A stretch of DNA of 64,000 nucleotides from Eublepharis macularius (GCF_028583425.1 NC_072793.1:65663028-65727027), one strand, 5' to 3'. Numbered from the stretch's first letter, positions 10,388 through 23,618 are shown. Numbers and translations are program-made. Notes: generated by a model from the sequence alone, not told the origin.

Positions 10388-12008
10388 CTGCAGAGATGGG
10401 GTTCAGAAGGAGAGGAGGGTTAAGAATAATAATCTGCCCTTGACAGTGAAATGTAGACTATTTATGTCACAAAGGGCAGGAGAAAATTCCTACATTTCAG
10501 TGCTTATTTGCATTTGCAATTTGTTTTCATAAACACCTAGCATTTTAAGACCCAGAAAAAAGTTGCAAGGGACTTATAACTCTATGTAAGAGCACTTGCA
10601 TTGCATGCAGATTCTCCCAGGCTCAAGCTATATAATCCATTTTAAAAAGGATGTTTGGTAGAAAGACTGGGACTGAGTGAGAATACAAAAAGCCCATGCC
10701 AGACACAGTAAAAAATACTGGGCCAAGTGGGCCAACAGTCTGACCCAGGGAAAGGCAGAATCATGAGTCTGGTCTTCACTTGCTTGTAAATGGGGGCATA
10801 AAAACATGTTAACAGCTGTCTAACATATTTCAAAAAGCTACCAGTAATGTGGATCCTACTGCTTGCTTTTATCATTCTTAGAATTTCCACACTACTCATT
10901 TTGCTGAAAATGCTTTGCTGTATTAAACTAAATGTTACCACCTTCTCTGCTATTTCTTAGCTTATTTTCAACAAAGAGGAAATTCATTTTTGCTAGGGTT
11001 GCTATCTTTTGTCTCTTGGCAAGACACAAATAAATTTAACAGATGAAGCTTTCCATCACTTGATCTTCCCACTAGGAAGATCTGTACCTGGAGATGTGAA
11101 GACCTTGGGGGGAAAAACCAACAGAAAAATTAAGAAAAAAATCTGTCCCCAACAATTTTCCAATGGACTTTTCTTCCCCACACCCCCATATTAGGTATAT
11201 ATGCCAGGTAATACAGTTTTCTATGCTAAGGTTTAAGTTTTTATATGCTGTGTTAGATCAATAAAATAAATTTAGGATTAATAAGAAAGTGACTTAGAAA
11301 TATTTCCATTTCCTCCAATATTTCTGGATTTTCAACGTTTCCAGAAATGTTACATCTTTATCTGTGCCACCTACATTTCTTGATGTCAGATGCAGTTAAA
11401 TTTACTGAGGCAGGGTCAGCAATAAGATGGCAAACTATTTGTTTTCTTCCACATTCAAAACCAAATGCCTTATATATACTTTCAAGGATCTCCTTGAAGG
11501 TGTTTTTGCCTTTGTTTATAACCCTGAATGTGACCTTTGTTCCAATAGATGTGTCACCTTCAGCTGTCCAAAGGCTCCCGTTCTCTTATGCAGCAAACAA
11601 ATCCTGTGTATTAATTACATCTGTATGAATTCATCTCCTGTTAATCTTACATTTTGTTTTCTTCTCCTGTTGTCTCCCTGACTTTTGAGACTTTGTTACT
11701 CTAATGATGCTATGATATAAATAAGCATGATTACTGTCATTTTCTAACTGACTTGTCTGCTATCATGTAGTCTGGTGTAGACATGGGCACGAACAGCATT
11801 ACGAATGGAAAAAACCACGAACAGCCTGTTCGTCTGTTCACGAACAAGCCGTTTGTGAGGCTCCATTCTAAACGAACAAGTGGTTGTTGCAAGCCTCGTT
11901 CGTTGCCTTTGTCAGCAGCCAGACAGTCTGGGGCCTTTCAATCAATTCCCCTGGCAACGGCAGGGACTAAACTCTGTCTGAACTCCTTCTGGCTTTCCTT
12001 CTGGCTTT

Positions 12009-12598
12009 AACCCTTCAAAGTACTTCCAGCAGAGAGTCCCATTTTTGCCACTGTGAAGAGAAAATGACAACAAAGGGAAGGACCCATGGATCATGCCTTT
12101 CCCGGGGTGCAATCTCTCTGAAACTTGGCGGGTCTTTGGAGGACAGTGAGGACTATGTCCTCTGCAAATTTGGTGGGTATTGGACATTAGGAAAATCAGT
12201 TTGTAACCCCTCAAAGTAGCTTCCACCAGAGAGTCTCGTTTTTGCCACTGTGAAGAGAAAATGACCACAAAGGGAAGGACCCATGGATCATGCCTTCCCC
12301 AGGGTGCAATCTCTCTGAAACTTGGGTCTTTGGAGGATAGTGAGGACTATGTCCCCTGCAAATTTGGTGGGTATTGGACATTGGGAAGGTCAGTTTGTAA
12401 CCCCTGAAAGTAGCTGCCTTCCAACAGGCAGTTCCATTTTTGCCACTGTGAAAATGACAGCAAAGCGGGGGACACACATGGATCATGCCTTTTCCGGGGT
12501 GCAATCTCTCTGAAACTTGAGGGGTCTTTGGGGGGCAGTGAGGACTATGTCCCCTGCAAATTTGGTGGGTATTGGACATTGGGAAGGTCAGTTTGTGG
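12009..12598. repeat. Three tandem copies of a ~195-bp unit inside the hAT element
   Basis: Units begin near 12009, 12205 and 12399. Each carries TTTTTGCCACTGTGAA, GGTGCAATCTCTCTGAAACT, GAGGACTATGTCC and AATTTGGTGGGTATTGGACA. Spacing is 196 and 194 bp, with about 85-90% identity by eye. Confidence 0.85.
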
Positions 12599-12599
12599 G

Positions 12600-12720
12600 A
12601 TGTTTAAAGGGCCCTGCCCCTTGCACGTGGCAGGAAAGGGCCCTTTAAACTATCAGCTGGCAGGCAGCAGGGAGGAATTCCCCCTGCTACCTGCCAGCTG
12701 ATAGTTTAAAGGGATCTTTA
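12600..12720. repeat. Inverted repeat within the hAT element
   Basis: GGCCCTTTAAACTATCAGCT (from about 12640) is mirrored by CAGCTGATAGTTTAAAGGG (to about 12713). The intervening GGCAGGCAGCAGGGGGAATT-type sequence is itself mirrored (CCCCCTGCTACCTGCC). Confidence 0.75.
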
Positions 12721-13360
12721 AGGGGCCATGAACAACGAACAATGAACATGTTTATGAACAGGATCATGTTTGTTACTGTTCATTGTTCATTGTTCGTGGA
12801 TGGCAACGAACAAGGAATAGCTTGTTCGGGGTTTTTTCCCGTTCATGCCCATGTCTAGTCTGGTGCCAAGATTATCTTATATACACATTAATGTTTTGGA
12901 TATCCTTTCAGAATAAATGCTGTCCTGATGAGATCTTGGGTCAACCTCAAATAAACAGCAACTTTGTAGAAGAAATTGCTGAAGCTTCTGCTTTATGCCT
13001 ACAATCTCAGTTCTACTTAAAGTGCGAAAGATAAACTAAGACCTGTGAGACGCAGGGAATTAACTTGTTTTTCTCTGTGCACAAAGATCTCTCTCTGGAT
13101 AGTGTCTGAACAATTAATCCTACTGCAAAGTTTTGGATTGTCTGAGACCACAGCTTATACATCCATGCCTTCGGCAGGGTAAACTTCCAACCAGCTGGAT
13201 ATGTGTATGTTGTATGCAAGTTTACAGCTTTTGGGGAGACATAGCATAGTGTTTATGTTTATTGCATCAGCCTCGAGTTTCAGTGTGCTAATTAAAGGTG
13301 TCTAGCCATCTCTACGGCCACTTGGGAACAGTTCCACATGCCTGTCTCACCAGGACTTAC

Positions 13361-13596
13361 TCTTCCTACTGCTGCCACGTCCTCTCCTCTGTGATGCTAT
13401 TTGCCCTGAAGCAGTTGGCACAGAGAGCTCCCTCACAGGTGAGGCCAGAGATGTCGGCATGAAGGCGGATTTCAAAGGTCTGCTTTGCCTTGGGCCATTC
13501 TCTGAGATGCTTCCCTGGGATGAAAGTGAGGAAGTGGATAATGTCCAAGTAGCATAAAGGGAAGGCATTCTTGAATCAGGGAAGCTTGATGATTTC
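13361..13596 (-). CDS. SH3RF2: SH3RF2 coding exon (Ser-rich tail, first part)
   Basis: This 236-nt exon (1 + 78 codons + 1 nt) begins KSSSFPDSRMPSLYATWTLS and continues TSSLSSQGSISENGPRQSRP; both are close to the mammalian SH3RF2 segment just after the third SH3. It ends in an Arg/Ser-rich run, QRRGRGSSRK. It is predicted to be disordered, with many possible phosphosites. The acceptor is AAACAACCAG and the donor AAGA|GTAAGT. Joining to the next exon restores an Asn-Gly-Ser-Leu-Gln junction that is also present in mammals, which supports both splice sites. Confidence 0.95.
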
Positions 13597-16500
13597 CTGG
13601 TTGTTTAGGAGAGTCAAATAAAAGGAAGGAGGAGAGAGAAATGTGGGATTATTTTAGATAATCAGAAAGCAAATGCAGCTGTACAATCCAGATCTAGGAC
13701 TCTGGGTTCATATATGAAAAACAACAAAATAAGACAAGCATATATTTAAACATTATGAAGTAAAATATCCTGGAATCCCTGCGTATTTATTTTTCCCACA
13801 TTGCATCATCAGAAGTAAGGCACACAACCCTACCATTCTCATTCTTTCCCCCAATTTTGTAAGTGATCCCTTTTGATCGTGAATCTGGAAAACCTTGCAA
13901 AATTTCTGGACCAGAATTCCACAACAGAAATATTAATGACAAAATCTGCATTCCCATGTAAAACACCACAAATAACATGTTTTTAATAGTACAGGCCATG
14001 CACATATCCAATGGGCATTTTTCTTCTATGTATTTATTTAAGATATGACTTGCTCTTCTTACAAGGGACTCAAAGCCAGTTACAATTTTTACTCAAAAGC
14101 GGAACGTGCAAGAATGTCTCTTACAATTAATTGCCACTCTGGTTTAAATCAACCTGCAAGTATTTCTGTGGAGTGAGCAAAGCCGGTTTGAATGACAAAG
14201 CTTCCAGTGCTTGAATGGCTGCAGTGTAATCTCAGTGGACAACCAGATTTTATGAGGTGATCTGCCACTGTGGGCTTTAGGATTGGATTCATGAAAACAT
14301 TTCTGTGGCTGGAAGGATTTCTTTTTGCGGAGCACAGCTTTCACATCTCCCCCTTCTGTTGCAGCCCAAATGCCCCGTGAAATGCTGCTCCCTAGGAACA
14401 GCATTTGGAAGGACACTTTGGGCAGCCGAGGGAAGGAGGAGGTGAGAAAGTCGCCTTCCATAGGCAGAAATCTTTCCCTATGCAGAAATGCTCCACTGGA
14501 TCCAAGCTTTAATCAGCTCTCCCTGATGCTATAATAGTAAATACTGGTGCCCTTGTTCCACTGATCCTCTAAGCCAGCTGCAACATTTACTGATATTGTG
14601 AACATTTGCATGTGTATGGTATGGGGTTATGGATTCATTTTTATAACTGAGTAAGTATGCATGCACAGATGACTAGCAGGAATGGAAGTGACAGCTAGGC
14701 AGCTGATGGTGGTGAGGCCAGTCTACTTCTATGCCATTTTCTGATGTTTGCAGGTATTTGTCTGGGAGCATGAAATGGCAGATAAAAAGAACCGGGGGAG
14801 AAGCAGGGCAGTAAATAACGCAGACAGAACTTTTTATGTCCACATGATTCAAAAGCAAAGCAAATACTTTGGAAGGAAAAATCCAGGGGGAAATGGAATG
14901 GAAGTAACAAGTATATCCAGAGTGTATTTCATGTTTTCTGGTTTGTAGAGAGAAGTGAGCAAGATAGCAGCTGCAGGATTTATTCTACCTACTAGAATAT
15001 AAAACAGCAGGGAAGGGAATAAAATGTGAGTTTCTTGTGTATTGAACTCAATCCATTGTATGGCAATTTGTTGAAAATCGCTGATTAACTGAAAGATGGC
15101 AAAGAAGGGAGCACCACTAAGGAGCAAATGAAGCTTGGTGAATTAATCTTGCTTCATTTATAAACTAGCTGATCTTCTATTTTACTGTTAATATTCCACG
15201 GTGCTGAAAAATCCCCAGAGTTGATCACCAAGCTGTGCTTTACCGATTCCCCTAAATTGTCTCTGAAGATACAGAGGAAAGGGAGGGAGCGGGGCTTTTA
15301 AACACAAATTGATTTGTTGATGGGACACGAAGGAGGGCAATGGTCCTGAGGGGAAGATCTGAGGGAGTTTTCACACTCTTTACTCCTTGTCATTCCATTT
15401 CCCCAGTTGCAGTTTCTTTCTCCGTGGTGAGTTGCTGTCACTTTTTATTATTACTCCCCTCCTCTTCTTTCCCTGATGAGGCCACATAGCTCTTTCACCT
15501 AAATCTGTTAAATTGCTGGGAAGGCCATCAATCTTCTACATGATGCTGGTGCTTAAATAAGTGCTCCTAATTTGCTCAGAACCTGAGCCATGGAGAAATA
15601 TCTGCATTAACTCCTCTGAGAGAAGGGAAAGGCTGCGCTTTTAGCTTTTTTGTTACCTTCCTGTGGCTGTTCTGCGCTTCAAAAATGATTTATGATTTAA
15701 TAATGGGGCAGTGATTCATCAAAATAACCAAGGCATCAATTTATTATGAGAAGATTTCCAAAGGAGAATACACAATAGCAAGCCTTAAAATTGGTGTTCA
15801 TGACTGAGGTGCTTTATGAAGCTGCTTAGGATATCTTTGGGCCAGGCATTTGATTGTTTGTTTCTTTTGCTTATTGGTGAAGCGGGCCCACTGTGTTATC
15901 AGAGGCTGCATCATGGATAAATGAACCAAAGAGATGAAGAAGAATCACTGTCTCTCCTTCAAGCGAGGGGTTCAGTGGATGTCTGAAGGGATAATTTGGG
16001 GCCCAAAGTGGCTCTGGTGTCTCCAATTTGAACTAAGCAATTTAACATGGTAAAATACAAGCAAGGGAAGAAATGAATAAGTGTATCTTCAGTAAAAGCA
16101 ATAACATGGATAGTTAGATTTCCAATAGGCCATGTCATATCTCATACAACAGAGGAAAACGTGGAATTCTTTGCTTCATTTTCCTGCAGTTCTTTGTATT
16201 ACCAAGGGTTTCAAGGGTTTATAATCATCTCAAACCAAACCACTTCAAGAATGACAAATGTTCTTCTCAAAATTAACTGAGTTCCACCTAAACTAATCTA
16301 ACATCCAACCATCATAGTTCAAATGCATGGAACAAAATCCATTGTCAGCTTCTCTCACTGCCCTGTCCCTCCATCCTTTCTAGCAAAAATATAGTCAGGC
16401 ATTGAACAAAGCAATTTTTTTATCTAATTGCAGGTTTATCTGGTTGCAGGTCACACAGACTATGACATTGACTGGGGAGCAAACTACTTTCACTTTTCCG

Positions 16501-19125
16501 TTTGCCTGGCATTGACTGTCACCTAACATTCACGTTCATTTGGAAACAAAGGGAGGCAATTAAGCTTCATTGGAATTGGGACCACTTGGTAGACATTACT
16601 TAATAGATACAAAGACAGAGTGAACTCTACAAACTGGTCTGCTCTGGGTCTTATATATGAAACATAGATCAGTGAAGAAGGTACAAGGCTTTGGAAGGAA
16701 GGGGTTATAGCCGCAGCACCATTTCCACCACTGTTAAAGCTTACATTTATCTAGAAAGTATATAGCTCTCCTGGCTGAACATGAGTTTAGAGGAGATTTA
16801 AGGGATCCTAGTTCTATTGCCTTCCATCATAGCATCAGCTTCTAGGAAGATACTACACAGAAAATACTAAATATACATACCAGCTGCTTCACAGAGCCGA
16901 ACATTGCCTGTTTCCACTAAAGCAGGAATGGCTTTACTGTGATGTAAATGACTCCCCCCGCCCACCTTATCTGGCTTATCCTCAAACAAGTATGCAAGAC
17001 GGTTAAAAGTCCGGTGTGGAATGACTCAATGTCACATTTTCTTTCAGATACTTTAAAACAAAAATATAGATTTCTCAACTAAAACAACACATTCCTTTAA
17101 AAGAAAAACTCAGGATGCATTACCAAATTTCATGTTTCATTTCTTTAGTACTTGGGCTGCTTTCAACAACTCACCTCTTACCACTCTAAGTATTTTCAGA
17201 GTAGCAGTATGTTGTACCCCATGAAGCCATGGGCTGTGCTCTTTTGACATGACTACATATTAAAACAGAATTGGCTGACGTGGAAAGTTGTCATGGGCTT
17301 TCTACTGTTCATTCTTCTGCAGGACTCTCGCTTCACTGTCATATCTATCAGTGTCTAACCTGTAATAAGTACTACCAGGAGCTACAATAATCCATAAGTA
17401 ATTTTTCAGGAGTCCAATACGTGGCTGACAAGGCATTTCCAGATCATTACTTCTTGAAATCGACTGTCACTTTTTAAGAAACAAAAGTAAATGGGGAAAG
17501 AGTTCTAATGCCTCTGTTTAGTCTAAATCATGATATCTTAAATGATGTTGCATTTGTTGTTACCATTTCTCACCATATTTAATTCTGATTTTAAAATAAA
17601 TCAATACTGTATCTGCTGACTTGCTTCCAACAAGAACATAGGAAGATCCCTGCTGTATCAGACCAAACTGTCCAGCATCCATCAACCAGATGCTTACAGG
17701 AAGACTATACAGATGGTACAAAGGGTGCAATACTTTCCTTTGTGCCCCAGCATATAATAGTCCAAAATATACTACTGTAACTAATACCAAATGAACATAT
17801 CCAACATTTTCTAAAGGTGCCTTATAGAGAAAGTGCTCAACCCACCTGATCATTTTAGTCATTCTTTTCTGTACCTATGAAATGCTTTGTGATGGGTAAC
17901 TAGGAAGTGTCTGAAAGTTAAAGGCATTATAATCCTGGCAGTTTTATATTTGGTCCTTTTCATAATAATTCTCAGAGCTCTGTTTACCTTTTTCAATGCT
18001 GCTGTATGCCCGGCTGATGTTTTTACTGAGCTGTAGCCACAATCCCAATATCCATTTTCCCAGTCAGGTACAGTGTACATCAGTTTGTACTTAGTTACCC
18101 TAAATTTTGTTTGACATTGAGTTGACCTCTCACCCAGTTTAGAAAGATCTTTTGTGGGATTCTTTATAGACCAGTTTGGCTTATACTATCCTGAATAACT
18201 TGGTTTTCATCAGTAAACTTGACCATCTTACTGCTCATCACAACTTCAAATAATTTATGGATTAGCTAAAATAGCATCAGACCCAACATAGATTATTGGG
18301 GGAACCAATATTTTATTTTGTTATGAAAACTGTCCTTCTATTATCATCCTTTTCTTTAATCAGTGACTGATTAATAAGATGTGACCTCCTCTTATACCAT
18401 GACTGCTGAGTTTACTTAAGATGTTTTGTAATTGCAAGTGCCCGATCAGCCCTACTTAAACACTTATTCACTCAAATAATTATAGAAAGTTAGTGAAGCA
18501 AGATTTGTCTTTGCAGAAACCACACAAATTCTTTTTCAGTGAGGTTTGTCTATGTGTCAATGATTCTGGCTTTAATAAACTTTTTGCCAATATACTTTGG
18601 ACAGATATCAAGCTACAGGTTAATAATTTCCCAGATTCCCCCCTGGATTCCTTCTTTAAAAATTGGTGTTAGACTGGTTACCCACCTTTTCAAAGGAAGC
18701 TGATTTTAATGATCAGTTGCTCAGAAGCATCCTATTTATTAAGCACATTCTAGTGCCATATAATATCAGTGACTTATTAATTTATCAGTTAGCTCTGAAA
18801 CTCCATTTGTTCTTCATTCATTATTTAAAATTGCTCCTCAGGTGATTTCTCCAAAACAGGGGTTCAGATGTGGGTCTCTCTCCAACATCTCCACAATGAA
18901 GGCCAAATGTAAGGAATTCACTGTGGATCTCTGTAATCTCCTTATCACTCTTCAGCACTCCTTTCATACCTTTTGTCATCTTATGGTTCTATTGTCTCCT
19001 TGTCTGTTTCCCACTTCTTAGTTTATTAGTTGCATTGAACCAAATGTGATCTAACCTGTGGGAAGTTCTTCATTTCACTTCTTTTTGTATTTACCTACTT
19101 AGGTTTACCTCTTTACATAACAGAC
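13597..19125 (-). other. SH3RF2: SH3RF2 intron, largely repeat-poor
   Basis: This 5.5-kb intron has only a small TTTATTTA-type remnant (about 14022-14095) and otherwise little obvious mobile DNA. The stretch 15.1-17.5 kb is unusually free of repeats for this locus and rich in ATTA/TTAT homeodomain-type words. No open frame there resembles a protein. Confidence 0.8.
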
Positions 19126-19296
19126 CTGAAAAATGGAGTGACGTAATTGCTGGGGAAGATCCCAACTTTTCCTGAGACCAATGACATTCCCTTTAGCCAG
19201 CCTTCTTGATATTTCCCCAAAATACGAATGCCTTCTCCTTTTTGCAACTCTAGTTCATCTGGACCATGAGCTGTGTAGGATTGCAGAGCAACACAC
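19126..19296 (-). CDS. SH3RF2: SH3RF2 coding exon (SH3 domain 3)
   Basis: This 171-nt exon (1 + 56 codons + 2 nt) encodes a whole SH3 domain. It has an ALQSY strand (degenerate ALYDY), the acidic RT-loop segment DELELQKGE, the ligand-binding Trp in EGWLKG, and GIFPSNYV with the conserved Pro and Tyr of the binding groove. All the usual peptide-binding positions are present, so it should bind Pro-rich ligands. The acceptor TTTCACCAG and donor AG|GTCTGT fit the phases of both neighbours. A Cys follows the split Met where mammals have Phe. Among the SH3RF paralogues the flanking context identifies this as SH3RF2. Confidence 0.97.
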
Positions 19297-21054
19297 CTGG
19301 TGAAACACAGGGAATTAAAGAGCAAATATGTTGTCTGAAGAGGAAGTTTTAGTTTACACAATATATGAGGATACAATGCGACTACATGCCTTACACAACA
19401 CTGGGAACTATTGTTGCACTATTGGCTGAACTAGACTTACAGTGCAATCCTAAGAACATATTCCTGGGAGTAAACCAGGATATAACTGAGTAGGCTTTGA
19501 GTAGACCTGCTGAGAATTGCTTTCTTAATGTGTCTGAAGCCTCTTCAAATAACACGTCACACGGTAAAAGAATGCTCCAGAAGGCCAGTGAATTAGGTAA
19601 ATAAACGACAACTAATCAGGAAGCTGAATGAATGGGTAACCATGTATGACTAAAAAGTCACTCTTAGATGAGATGACATCCCAGAAGCAATAAACTCAGA
19701 ATCCAGAAATGTACAAGCATAATGATTGTATGTGTAGGAATTTGGTGGTATGACCAAATTTGGTGGTATGACCAAACCTATAATGGCAGGGGATTGCACA
19801 CTGATTTGTTTATGTTTTTTCCTAAAAAGCAAATAGTCTCTTTCTGGAGTGGGAGGCGGGTGAGCTAATAAGATCACAAAAATGGCTCATCTTCACATTT
19901 ACTCCTATCTGAGCCACAGCTGTGCTCAGTTAACAAAACAGGATGAATTCCCTAGCCATGTTGCTTCATCTAGTTTAACCCTAGATCCAGTACTGGCTCT
20001 TTCGGTCCATAAGTCCACCGCCACCAATTGAACACTTCCTCTTCACATCACACTTCAGCTGAAAACCCTTCCAACCCCATCCTTACAAATTTTATGAATG
20101 TTTTGGAGGTCCTGCAAGAGATCCCACTTGTTAATACGCATAGTAATTCTGGAAATTGAATTTAAATTGATCTACTTTTTGTTGTAGACCAAGGGTAGGC
20201 AGAAGATTATTCAGGAGTTACCAATCACTCTTCAAACAATTAAAAGCAGTTCTGTGCCCCTCCTCCAGAGCTGCTATAATCACTTCCTTATCCTTTCATT
20301 TAAAGCCGCTACAGCAGCTTTTCTCTCCTCTTTCTGTTCTGTGCAGAGGAGGAGGAGGCATAAATATGCATCTTTGCTCTGGACGGAAAAAACGATAGCA
20401 CCAGCAGAATCTCTCCCTCTCCTCCACACTCACACACATGTACCCTTGCTCTGGATATGAAAAGAGGGTGCTACTGACTCATTCCTGCTGCTTTGGAGCT
20501 GCTATTTGTTTCTTCAAGGAAAACGTAGAGGTCAATGCAGGGTATTTGCCATGCAGGGCAAGTTCTAATTGAATGGGGTAGTTTTTTGAGGGAAAATAGT
20601 GGAATATTGCAGAGCTGTGCTGAAAGGCAGTAATGTTTGTACAAGCCACCATTTTTGTGAATGGCTCCACCCACTGAGTCAACATTTTGTGACTGTCTCC
20701 ACCCATTGAGCTGCAATTTTGTGATAGGTAGTTCCCAAAAACTTACAGTCTGCCTTTCCCAGTCGAAGAACAATCATGTTTATTATATTTCAGTGTTAAA
20801 GTTCTCAGGTATGTTTAAATGGCAGATTAATTTATTAAAGCACCCTCAATTTTAGCTAAATGTTACACCCGAAAGCGGCAGACCCACAGGGGTTTTCATC
20901 CCTTTTTCTGTATTAGCTCACTGCTGTGAGCTTTGGCCCCAGTTTTATTCCAGACTATGGGGAAAGAACCACATTCAGTGTGATTGCTGGGAAACAATAT
21001 TCTGGCCCCTGCAATATCCTCCCCATAAAACTAAGGAAGATTTGTTTTACATAC
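19297..21054 (-). other. SH3RF2: SH3RF2 intron between SH3-3 exon and its lead-in exon
   Basis: This 1.8-kb intron contains a degraded CAGTGCAATCCTAAG-type element (19438-19530), an 18-bp tandem duplication of a TTTGGTGGTATGACC unit near 19739-19774 and nothing else recognised. Confidence 0.9.
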
Positions 21055-21149
21055 ATATTCACTGGTAGGTGTTGCTGGAAGTGGGGAAGAGTGACAATAG
21101 CAGTAGAATGTCCCAGGGATTCAGGTGTGGAGTAATAGGAAGTGTTGAC
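21055..21149 (-). CDS. SH3RF2: SH3RF2 coding exon (lead-in to SH3 domain 3)
   Basis: This 95-nt exon encodes VNTSYYSTPESLGHSTAIV followed by TLPHFQQHLPVN and the first two bases of a Met codon. The GHSTAIVTLPHFQQHLPVNM block corresponds to the segment just before the third SH3 of mammalian SH3RF2. The acceptor is TTTGCAG. Two donors are possible on sequence, but only GTATGT starting at 21054 (AAT AT|GTATGT) gives phase 2 and joins cleanly to the next exon, making Asn-Met-Cys-Val-Ala-Leu. It is short and easy for an automated caller to miss. It is the first exon after the giant 34-kb intron. Confidence 0.93.
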
Positions 21150-21589
21150 CTGCAAATGAGGAGTAAAAAAATTGAATGAACTCCATTATGTTTTCTGCTC
21201 AAAAAGAAGATGCTGGAACCAGATCCCATGAGCGCCTGTCATCAAGACAAAGCAGAATGTCCTATTAAAAGGAACAATACATTTACCTAATTAGTAAATG
21301 TGATTCACTCAACTGTATGCGTAATCAAATATTTAAATGGAACCTTCCAGTTTTATTTACTCATGTGGCAAATAACATGTTAGACTGGTTTGCTTGTCCT
21401 TTATTAGGGGGAAGGAGGAATGATTATTGGTAATCCTTGAGATATTTGACACGAGACTTAGCACATGACTCCAAACTATCACCCTCATTGAACATTTTAT
21501 ACATATAACTACACATAAGGATGAGTAGCATCTTTAATATTTCTTATGCATAAACAGTGTAATAATGCAACTAAAATCTTAATGTGTCA

Positions 21590-22030
21590 TCATCATCATC
21601 ATGACCCCCTCTGACCAGCCAGTGACTCAGACCTGGAGAGCTCAGAGGAAGAGCCTGAGGACCAGCAGGGCCAGGATGGAGGCACTGGCTGACCCCACGC
21701 CAGCAGCACCAGAGCCTGCCAGTGAGTGTCCTTGCCGCCTGCCTCAGAGATCATCACTAGGCCCCTGCCAGGCAGAACATGACCCAGGGCCCATTGCCCC
21801 TTCAAATTGCCTCCCACACCACAGGAACAGTAGTGGTGAAGGGCCCAGGCAGACATGGTGCAAAGGAGGCGAAGTGTGAGGCTGGCAGCACGCCCCTTCC
21901 CTACAGACTCAGAACAGAACACTGGGATACTTCCTTGCAGGATCATGGCCAGAGCACAACACTGCCTCCTGAGCTCCAACATCTGCCAACAGATGCAGCT
22001 GAGCCAGATCAACTTCTAGCCTATTTAGGC
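21590..22030. other. GC-rich block of unknown origin
   Basis: This block is markedly richer in GC than its surroundings, with overlapping open frames on both strands. It begins after a CATCATCATCATC run. No protein domain is recognisable; composition suggests a mobile-element fragment. Confidence 0.35.
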
Positions 22031-22309
22031 TGAGTCTTGGAAGAGCTGCATTGCTGGAGCCACTGGTCCACTAGATGCAAATCCTGTGCTTCAGCACTGG
22101 CCATTGCCGTCCGTCCATCCGGGAGTCCAGCTGACCAGGCACAGGACTTAATGCCTTTGAAATCAAGTGTTTTTAGCCATTTAACTAAGCACTTCAATGC
22201 CATTGATTTCAATGAGATTTGACCATTTCGCTAGTCTGAGGAACAAATCTTTAATCTTTTTGAGGCTAGATCACTGCATAAGTCGTCTTTTGAACCCTAC
22301 TAGCTGTGT

Positions 22310-22720
22310 TCTCAAGGGTGATGATGTAAGTGTTCCCAAGACAAAAAAACATGCCCTTCCCCCTGCTCCTGAGCTCCTGGAGAAAAACTGGAATGAGGGC
22401 ATGTTAGAGCAGCAGTAGATTCTTCCGCTGTCGCTGTGGCTGGAGCTTCACCAACACGGTGGTTTTCTCCAGAGCAGCTTCCTAGGAGCAGGACCCCCAG
22501 GAAGAAAGTAGCAGCTGCCCGCCCCCAAACGATCATTGGGAGCCCTCTTGTCCAGCAGGATTATGATTGGAGAAACGATTTGCAAAAGCTGCCGCTGCCG
22601 CCAGCTTTCTCTGGCTCTTCAGGCAGCGATTCTAACAGAGAGGGGAAGGACACTCGGACTTCACTTCCCAGGAAAACCAAGTGTTCTCCACGTGAAAAAA
22701 GTCACTTGTAGCTTGGCTCT
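22310..22720. repeat. Foldback-type element fragment sharing the AGAGCCAAGCTACAAGTGAC terminus
   Basis: The right end at 22701-22720 is identical to the terminus of the palindromic element at 5375-5578. The left end is not preserved. The interior is GC-rich with a local inverted pair (CTCCTGGAGAAAAAC against GGTTTTCTCCAGAG). Confidence 0.45.
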
Positions 22721-23618
22721 CTGTCTGTTAGTTCAACCTCCTTTTGTATCCTAAACCTTCAACATACAACTGTTCCAGCTGCAGCATTATTCAAAACAAG
22801 TTAAAAGACTTTAAAAAACAAAAAAACCTCCCTGGAAATTAAAAGGTCTTCACTACCTAGATACTCTAAGAGACAGCCTCAGAATAGGATACAATATATT
22901 TAAATGGAAAGGCGCATTTTGTTTTTAAGGATATTCTGTAACTACTGCCTCTCAGCAGTCTGTTGATTACTCTTTCTGGACTGCTTTTTCCTGTATGTAG
23001 AGAACTTTACTGTCAAAAGTCTACAAATAAAGCTAGCCACAATCTGTGTTCACCATTGATGCTGTCTCTCCACAAGTAAGGAATGGAGTCTTGGTTAAGG
23101 CATCATGTACTTTGGAGGTTCTTGCAGTTCCTCCATGACCCAGCATGATGGGGGTGGGAAGACCCCCAACCCTCCTCTTGGCTTCAGTGGACTTAGAAGG
23201 GTGTATCTCTGCTTACAATGGCACTGTGAGTCTCTCTGGAGCTCAGCATGACATCATGAAAGGCTATGGAATCTCCCAGACCTCACAACGAGGTCCCATT
23301 GGAATTTTTTAAAATGTACTTGCCAACAGCAAGCTGGTAAATGTGTTTGTGGACACTTACTCTCATTGCATTTCCAATTCCCATTCTCTCATTTAATTTT
23401 TTTCTCATTTATTTTCCTGGCATATTAGGGTCGGTGTAACATTATGCCAAGTGAAAAGTTAACTATCTTTTTATGTAAACTGATAGCAGGTTAGTAATTG
23501 GATGTTTCTAAAATGGGAATTTATAGGTAGTTGTTCAATTGGGAGCTGGAGAAGTAGCTGACAATTGCATAGTAACCAGTAAAAGGAAAGATCTGAATTG
23601 TACATCTGAAAGAAGAAT

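Larger units (their letters stand above)
11778..12857. mobile_element. hAT-type element with internal ~195-bp tandem repeats
   Basis: Terminal inverted repeats of 17 bp, TAGACATGGGCACGAAC and (inverted) TAGACATGGGCATGAAC, are flanked by a perfect 8-bp target duplication GTCTGGTG (11770-11777 and 12858-12865). Subterminal regions are full of short GTTCGT/GAACAA repeats, typical of transposase-binding sites. The middle holds three tandem copies of a unit of about 195 bp, and then a palindrome around 12600-12720. No transposase frame is present; it is non-autonomous. Confidence 0.85.
10388..13360 (-). other. SH3RF2: SH3RF2 intron with a hAT-like insertion
   Basis: This 3.0-kb GT-AG intron is dominated by the 1080-bp hAT-like element at 11778-12857. 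The rest (10388-11769 and 12866-13360) is AT-rich with no recognised repeat or exon. Confidence 0.9.

Noticed and set aside
12211..12579. 122-codon minus-strand frame with internal repeats (SNTHQICRGHSPH...)
   Set aside because: It is the translation of the ~195-bp tandem units inside the hAT element.
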